Assembly: GCA_029261965.1 (NCBI GenBank)
Contig: JAJDAH010000170.1
Location: 1 to 49,083, forward strand
From: Polyangiaceae bacterium
Lineage (GTDB): Bacteria; Myxococcota_A; Polyangia; Polyangiales; Polyangiaceae
Reading direction: 5' to 3'
Length of the DNA: 49,083 nucleotides
Each line of letters opens with the position of its first letter. The first letter of the stretch is position 1. The position numbers were made by a program, and so were the translations under genes. Under the pieces are notes generated by a model. The model was not told where the DNA came from. It worked only from the letters and a program-made list of their open reading frames with translations, and searched no databases. Positions 43,657 to 49,083 of the stretch are shown one piece after another.

Positions 43657-45531
43657 ATGGCAGCGCAACCGGAGCCCGCCGGGTCGGGCGAGAGGTCGAG
43701 CAACACCCCGAAAACCATCATCGGAGCCGTGGTGCGTTTTGCCGGCGACTCCGGAGATGGAATGCAGGTCACCGGCGATCAGTTCACCACCACCGCGGCG
43801 GTGCTCGGCAACGACCTCGCCACGTTCCCCGATTTCCCCGCCGAGATCCGAGCACCTGCCGGCACCCTCTACGGGGTCAGCGGTTTTCAGATCAACTTCG
43901 CGTCGAAAGACGTGTTCACGCCCGGCGACCGACCAGACGTCTTAGTGGCGATGAACCCGGCAGCATTGAAGACCAACCTTCCGGACCTCGTTCCGGGCGG
44001 ACTGCTCGTGGTCAATGCCGACGCGTTCTCCCCGCAGAACTTGAAGAAGGCGGGCTACGAGAAGAGCCCGCTCGAGGGGAGCGAGCTCGAGGGCTACCAG
44101 GTCCTCTCGGTCGACATCACCAAGCACACCGTCAACGCCGTCAAGCCGACCGGGCTCTCCGTCAAGGAGGCCAACCGGTGCAAGAACTTCTGGACGCTCG
44201 GCTTGATGTACTGGATCTACAACCGCCCGCTCGAGCTGACTCTCGAATGGCTCCAGAAAAAGTACGCCAAGCGGCCGGACGTGGTCGAAGCGAACTCCCT
44301 CGCGCTCAAGGCGGGGCACGCTTTCGGCGAGACGGTCGAGCTCGGTTATCAACGATACGAAGTGCCGGCTGCGCCGGTGACCAAGGGTAAGTACCGAAAC
44401 ATCGCCGGCAACACGGCAACCAGCTGGGGCTTGGTGGCCGCAGCCCAACTGAGCGGTCTCGAGGTCGTGCTCGGCTCGTACCCCATCACGCCGGCGAGCA
44501 CGATTCTCCACGAGCTCAGCAAGCACAAGCACCTCGGGGTGACGACGATCCAGGCCGAGGACGAAATCGCCGCTGCATGCATCGCCATCGGTGCTTCCTA
44601 TGCCGGCGGCATCGGCGTGTGCACGACGAGCGGTCCGGGCATGGCCCTGAAAATGGAAGCCATCGGACTGGCGATTTCGGTGGAGCTGCCATTGGTGATC
44701 GTCAACATTCAGCGAGCTGGACCGAGCACCGGCATGCCGACGAAGACCGAGCAAGCGGACCTCTTGCAGGCGGTTTACGGCCGAAACAGTGAAGCGCCCC
44801 TTTGCGTGATCGCAGCGTCTACCCCGGGCGATTGCTTCCACATGGCCATCGAGGCGGTCAGGCTGGCAACCAAGTTCATGACTCCGGTGGTTCTGTTGAC
44901 CGACGGCTACCTCGCGAATGGCGCCGAGCCTTGGCTCATTCCCAAGGTGGAAGATCTTCCAAAAATCGACGTCAACTTCCGGAAGGAAGCCGAGGGCTTC
45001 CATCCTTTCCTCCGGGACCCAGAAACGCTGGCTCGCAATTGGGCGATCCCGGGCACGCCGGGTCTCCGGCACCGCATCGGCGGCATCGAGAAGGATCACG
45101 ATAGCGGACACATCTCCTACGACCCGCAAAACCACGAGCGTATGAGCCAGGTCCGCGCGACCAAGATCGCGAACATTGCCAAGTTCGTTCCCGAGCAGAA
45201 GATCGGTTTGGGTGACGACCACGGCAAGCTCTTGGTGCTCGGCTGGGGCTCGACCTACGGCGCCATCCGCGAGGCGGTAAGAAACTGCCGTGATCGCGGC
45301 CTGAGCGTCTCCCACGCCCACCTCAACTACCTCTTTCCGTTCCCGCGAAATCTGGGGGACGTGCTGAGCCGGTTCGACCGGGTGCTAATCCCGGAGATGA
45401 ACATGGGTCAGCTCGTGAAGCTAATCCGCAGCGAGTATCTGATTCCCGCCGAGAGCTACCCGAAGATCCAAGGTCAACCCTTCCGTATCGAAGAGCTCGA
45501 GGACCGCATCCGCAAAACGTTGGAGAACTGA
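43657..45531 (+). CDS. korA: 2-oxoacid:ferredoxin oxidoreductase, fused gamma-alpha subunit
   Basis: A 624-residue subunit of the PFOR superfamily. The N-terminal gamma domain (about 20-200) has RFAGDSGDGMQVTGDQF and PAEIRAPAGTLYGVSGFQI. The alpha domain has YPITPASTILHEL, AEDEIAAACIAIGASYAGG, TTSGPGMALKMEAIGLA and QRAGPSTGMPTKTEQADL, all diagnostic of 2-oxoglutarate:ferredoxin oxidoreductase KorA. With KorB it oxidises a 2-oxoacid (probably 2-oxoglutarate) with CoA and ferredoxin, in the cytoplasm. AAGGAG is 12 bases before the ATG and TAAGG three bases before it. It is followed after three bases by korB. Confidence 0.95.
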   Translation: MAAQPEPAGSGERSSNTPKTIIGAVVRFAGDSGDGMQVTGDQFTTTAAVLGNDLATFPDFPAEIRAPAGTLYGVSGFQINFASKDVFTPGDRPDVLVAMNPAALKTNLPDLVPGGLLVVNADAFSPQNLKKAGYEKSPLEGSELEGYQVLSVDITKHTVNAVKPTGLSVKEANRCKNFWTLGLMYWIYNRPLELTLEWLQKKYAKRPDVVEANSLALKAGHAFGETVELGYQRYEVPAAPVTKGKYRNIAGNTATSWGLVAAAQLSGLEVVLGSYPITPASTILHELSKHKHLGVTTIQAEDEIAAACIAIGASYAGGIGVCTTSGPGMALKMEAIGLAISVELPLVIVNIQRAGPSTGMPTKTEQADLLQAVYGRNSEAPLCVIAASTPGDCFHMAIEAVRLATKFMTPVVLLTDGYLANGAEPWLIPKVEDLPKIDVNFRKEAEGFHPFLRDPETLARNWAIPGTPGLRHRIGGIEKDHDSGHISYDPQNHERMSQVRATKIANIAKFVPEQKIGLGDDHGKLLVLGWGSTYGAIREAVRNCRDRGLSVSHAHLNYLFPFPRNLGDVLSRFDRVLIPEMNMGQLVKLIRSEYLIPAESYPKIQGQPFRIEELEDRIRKTLEN

Positions 45532-45534
45532 GCC

Positions 45535-46557
<1,023 letters not shown>

Positions 46558-46592
46558 CAACCCGAGCCGCCCCTTGCTCGAATGCGGGGGTG

Positions 46593-47171
46593 ATGTCAGG
46601 GGCACTCAAGACCGCGTGGCTCACGGCGGCGCTGGCGGCCGTCGCTTGCCTTCCTCCGCAAAAAACGCCGGGAATGGACAGCAAGGACGCAAAGCCACAA
46701 ACGGATTTTCGACTCAGCTCGCTGCACATCCACGACGGCAAACCCCTTCGGCCCGAGTACGCCTGCAGCGGACCCGACAACCTCGGCCGGTCTCCCGATC
46801 TGCGTTGGACACCTCCGCCGGAGGGAACGACCACGCTCGTGGTCACCGTGGTCGACATATCAGCCGACGAGTTCGTGCATTGGGCGTTGTTCGACGTGCC
46901 CGTGTCGACCCACGGGTTGCCCGAAGCCACTCAGGGACCGAACCTTCCCGAAGGAGCGTTCGAGCTCAACAACGACTTCGGGAAAACGGGATACGGAGGG
47001 CCCTGTCCGCCCGAGGGGGATCCTGCGCACATCTACGTCTTCAGCGTCTATGCGCTCGACCGGCGCCCGCCCGACATTCGGCCCGGCACCGCGCCACCCA
47101 AGGACCTCGACAAGACGCTCCGCTCCGCCGCGCTCGCTAGCGGACGCATCACCGTGCACTACCAACGCTGA
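46593..47171 (+). CDS. PEBP-family (YbhB/YbcL-like) lipoprotein
   Basis: A 192-residue protein with signal MSGALKTAWLTAALAAVAC and lipobox AAVAC. The PEBP fold is recognisable: RPEYACSGPDNLGRSPDLRW, VVTVVDISADEFVHWALFDVP and GYGGPCPPEGDPAHIYVFSVYALD. The usual DPDAP signature reads VDISADEF here, so the ligand pocket is altered. Bacterial PEBPs have poorly known roles. ATG 46593 gives a clean lipoprotein signal. It follows korB by 35 bases and may be co-transcribed. Confidence 0.88.
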   Translation: MSGALKTAWLTAALAAVACLPPQKTPGMDSKDAKPQTDFRLSSLHIHDGKPLRPEYACSGPDNLGRSPDLRWTPPPEGTTTLVVTVVDISADEFVHWALFDVPVSTHGLPEATQGPNLPEGAFELNNDFGKTGYGGPCPPEGDPAHIYVFSVYALDRRPPDIRPGTAPPKDLDKTLRSAALASGRITVHYQR

Positions 47172-47176
47172 GCTCG

Positions 47177-47193
47177 CCTACTCGCAAAGTAGG
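47177..47193. terminator. Possible shared stem-loop between convergent genes
   Basis: CCTACT (47177-47182) and AGTAGG (47188-47193) around CGCAA, extendable with one bulge. No T tract on either side, so termination is uncertain. It lies in the 34-base spacer between convergent genes. Confidence 0.3.
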
Positions 47194-47205
47194 TGCGACC
47201 GAACG

Positions 47206-48759
47206 TCAGCCCGTTTCCCCGCGTTTTCTGCGCACGAGATCGCTTTCGAGAATCGGCGAGAAGAAATTGTCCTTCTTCACGTGCTCGTCGGCGCTGAACG
47301 CAAATTTGTAGCTGGGGGCAGCGCGCTGATTGCAGTCGGTTCGTTCGCAGAAACGGCAGGTAATGCCCACCGGAACTCCGATCTTTTCGGCGCGCTCGGG
47401 CGCCCATCGCGGGTGATCGTCGGCGTAGGCGAAGTTTTTCGAGTCCTCAGCGTGGGTGCCGAGACCGATGGAGTAAACCGTCCCCTTCACGAGTGAGCCC
47501 CCCACAGCGCTCGTCACGACCTTTGCGAAGCAGAAATAGGCCCTGCCGTCGGGCAGCACGCTGAACTGCTTCGAGATCACGCTCGGCGTGAGGAACGCCG
47601 TGTGCACGGCCCACTTCGAGCACGAGCCGAGGGCGCTCGGGAACTGGAGGCCCGTGGCGGAGTAGCGCTTGGAGATGTTCCCACCGAGGTCGACGCGCAA
47701 GAAGTGCATCGGCACTCCGCGGCGCTTGGGATCACTCAGATTCGTGATGCGATGTGCCGCCGCTTCGAAGCTCATCTCGAACAATGCCGCGAGACGCTCG
47801 ACGTCGTATCTCGTTCGCTGCGCTTCGCGGAAGACGTCGTCGTAGGGCATCAGCATCGCCCCGGCGAAGTAGTTCGCCAGATGTATGCGCAAGAGCTTTG
47901 GTGTTTCCGGATGCTTCGCTTCGTAGGAACCGGCGATGGATTCGTACAAACCGAGCTCGTCGAGCAATCGCAATCCGACGACATGAGCCAAATCGAATTT
48001 TCTTCGAGCCTCGGGCAACTCCGGAGAGATCTCTAGCGACCCTGCAGCCGGATCATAGCGGCGAACGACGCTGCCCCGCAGGCGCCCCTCTTCGATGACG
48101 ACATCGACACCGAGTCGCTCCTCGAGAACTCGAATGAGCTGATCGCTGAGCACGCGACGCGCAAGCGCAAAGTCGCGACGCATGCTTTCGCTCGCTTCTT
48201 CGAGTGCGGGAAAGAAGTTCGCGTGCGTCTGAAGAAAATCCGTCACCTCGTCGAGCGGCGAATAGTCGAGCTGCAACGTGGACGGGGACAGCTCCCCCTC
48301 GCCGCCCATCGACAGCTGAGCTTTGCGGCCGGCCTCGCGCCGCGACACGGTACGCAGAACGTTGTCGAGTTGGTGACGAGTATTCTTGTAGAGGTTGAAG
48401 AGCGTCGTAATCGTAGTCGCGGCGCGGGGCTCCGCCCCGAGCGAGGCCAGGTCCTCCTTGTCCAAATTGAGCGAGCGAAGCAAAGGCTCATCGAGCAATT
48501 GCGCGAGACTCGCCTCGACCGGCTGCTCGCCAAGGCTCGAGATGAACGGTTCCGGCTCGACCGCCAGCAGATCGAGCGCCTTCCAGAGCAGCGGCAGCTG
48601 GACGGTGCGACGCCCCTTCTCGATGAGGTTCAAATAGGCAGGAGAAATCCCCAATCGGCGAGCAAACTCGGCCTGAGAGTAGCCGCGATCGAGCCGCAGC
48701 TGGCGGAGCCGGAGCCCGACATTGGCGTTCAGCTCTGGGGCGCCTGTGTCGCGCGGCAT
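47206..48759 (-). CDS. ScfR/RamB-like XRE-family transcriptional regulator with IrrE-like domain
   Basis: A 517-residue regulator. The N-terminal HTH_3 domain (about 13-65) has LRLRQLRLDRGYSQAEFARRL and LGISPAYLNLIEKGRR. A long helical linker precedes an ImmA/IrrE-like domain (about 235-330), but the HExxH zinc motif is missing; the matching helix is FDLAHVVGLRLLDELG. The C-terminal DUF2083-type region has CRFCERTDCNQRAAP near 465-480. Relatives (RamB, PrpC-type/ScfR regulators) sense acyl-CoA or short-chain fatty acid metabolism (family knowledge). Its own promoter is covered by GTTTAC boxes, so autoregulation is likely. It is divergent from a tiny ORF. Confidence 0.92.
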   Translation of the reverse strand: MPRDTGAPELNANVGLRLRQLRLDRGYSQAEFARRLGISPAYLNLIEKGRRTVQLPLLWKALDLLAVEPEPFISSLGEQPVEASLAQLLDEPLLRSLNLDKEDLASLGAEPRAATTITTLFNLYKNTRHQLDNVLRTVSRREAGRKAQLSMGGEGELSPSTLQLDYSPLDEVTDFLQTHANFFPALEEASESMRRDFALARRVLSDQLIRVLEERLGVDVVIEEGRLRGSVVRRYDPAAGSLEISPELPEARRKFDLAHVVGLRLLDELGLYESIAGSYEAKHPETPKLLRIHLANYFAGAMLMPYDDVFREAQRTRYDVERLAALFEMSFEAAAHRITNLSDPKRRGVPMHFLRVDLGGNISKRYSATGLQFPSALGSCSKWAVHTAFLTPSVISKQFSVLPDGRAYFCFAKVVTSAVGGSLVKGTVYSIGLGTHAEDSKNFAYADDHPRWAPERAEKIGVPVGITCRFCERTDCNQRAAPSYKFAFSADEHVKKDNFFSPILESDLVRRKRGETG

Positions 48760-48797
48760 TTACAGAGTTTACAGGGCCCACGGAAAACCAGTAAACA
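48758..48797. promoter_or_regulatory. Putative operator: three GTTTAC-type boxes in a divergent promoter
   Basis: ATTTACAG (48758-48765) and GTTTACAG (48767-48774) are direct repeats nine bases apart. GTAAACAG (48791-48798) contains the same box inverted. The boxes overlap possible -10 elements for both genes: TAAACT on the minus strand, 6 bases before ATG 48759, and TAAACA (48792-48797), 7 bases before ATG 48805. They probably bind the regulator encoded at 47206-48759. Confidence 0.45.
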
Positions 48798-48804
48798 GTC
48801 CCCG

Positions 48805-48939
48805 ATGCCCCAGAACCCCAGAGTCCGACGCCGCGAACGCAAGCGCCGCGCAAAAAAGAACGCGGTGTGGCAGCACCGCCGCGCCCAAGAGAACGCCGAA
48901 GCAGACAAGCCGAAAGCACCGCCCAAAAAAGCGACCTGA
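48805..48939 (+). CDS. Small basic protein (44 aa)
   Basis: A 44-residue, Arg/Lys-rich ORF: MPQNPRVRRRERKRRAKKNA, then VWQHRRAQENAEADKPK and PPKKAT. The composition resembles small nucleic-acid-binding or ribosome-associated proteins. TAAACA sits seven bases before the ATG, so it could be leaderless. It is divergent from, and shares the operator with, the ScfR-like gene. No homology is known to me, and so short an ORF could be chance. Confidence 0.4.
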   Translation: MPQNPRVRRRERKRRAKKNAVWQHRRAQENAEADKPKAPPKKAT

Positions 48940-48998
48940 GCGCCTGGTCTCGATAGCCCGCAACGTCGACGCTTGCGGCCCTCGCGAACGACGGCGGC

Positions 48999-49083
48999 TC
49001 ACACGGGCTGAACGACCGCCACCGCGCGCAGGCTTGGTGCCCCGCCGTCGACGAGAGCCCGCAGCCGGGCGGTGACCGTGTCC
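48999..49083 (-). CDS. C-terminus of a gene entering from the right (partial)
   Basis: The minus strand is open for 27 codons from the right edge to a TGA (48999-49001), reading ...TVTARLRALVDGGAPSLRAV and ending VVQPV. The composition is protein-like, but no family can be recognised from this fragment. The segment 48940-48998 holds nothing I can support. Confidence 0.35.
   Translation of the reverse strand, partial: DTVTARLRALVDGGAPSLRAVAVVQPV

Overview
The window looks like a chromosomal segment of a high-GC Myxococcota bacterium, most likely of the Polyangia side (inferred from content; no rRNA is present). Reasons: Ser/Thr protein kinases with C-terminal sensor domains, a MopE-type metal-binding repeat protein, many lipoproteins with Gly/Ser-rich spacers, an AgmX/GltJ-like zinc-ribbon/GYF/TonB-like protein, sigma-54 regulators and dense overlapping genes. 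I see no mobile element, CRISPR array or tRNA.

Layout. 1-4.8 kb: start of an exported protein (runs off the left edge), a large MopE-like lipoprotein, a degenerate histidine-kinase-like protein paired with a single-domain receiver, and a TerB-like protein. 4.8-7.4 kb: a low-complexity acidic protein overlapping hisF. 7.5-12.9 kb: a tight operon of a zinc-ribbon/TM protein with repeated K-x-T-(L/M)-(L/M)-G motifs, a zinc-ribbon Ser/Thr kinase with an extracytoplasmic PPC-like domain, and an exported beta-propeller. 12.9-15.4 kb: two exported proteins.

15.6-22.5 kb is the most interesting part: a version of the ebo cluster (eboC, then eboA-eboB-eboE-eboF) with no eboD, interrupted by an inverted GAF-domain gene, followed by an extra convergent TIM-barrel isomerase-like gene. 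The eboA promoter carries three 21-bp tandem repeats, and the EboF-like phosphatase homologue has lost most canonical metal ligands.

22.5-26.4 kb: exported polysaccharide deacetylase, a lipoprotein and an S41-like protease. 26.5-28.6 kb: erpA-type Fe-S carrier, rpoH-type sigma factor and the RNase P RNA gene with promoter and terminator. 28.6-33.9 kb: AgmX/GltJ-like protein, a GspE-N/receiver/TPR fusion and a lipoprotein esterase. 33.9-37.6 kb: the queuosine genes tgt and queA (4-base overlap) and an NtrC-type regulator. 37.7-43.5 kb: TPR/PEGA-like exported protein, lipoprotein, second Ser/Thr kinase, small conserved protein, CAP-domain lipoprotein. 43.6-47.2 kb: 2-oxoacid:ferredoxin oxidoreductase (korA-korB) and a PEBP-family lipoprotein. 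47.2-49.1 kb: a ScfR/RamB-like regulator whose promoter is covered by GTTTAC-type boxes, a tiny basic protein, and the C-terminus of a gene entering from the right.

A window-wide observation is that several operon-leading genes carry a TANNNT hexamer only 7-9 bases before the start codon and no Shine-Dalgarno sequence, as expected for leaderless mRNAs; the rnpB promoter, where the RNA 5' end is known by homology, gives an internal ruler. All assignments are from reading the sequence; no database search was run.
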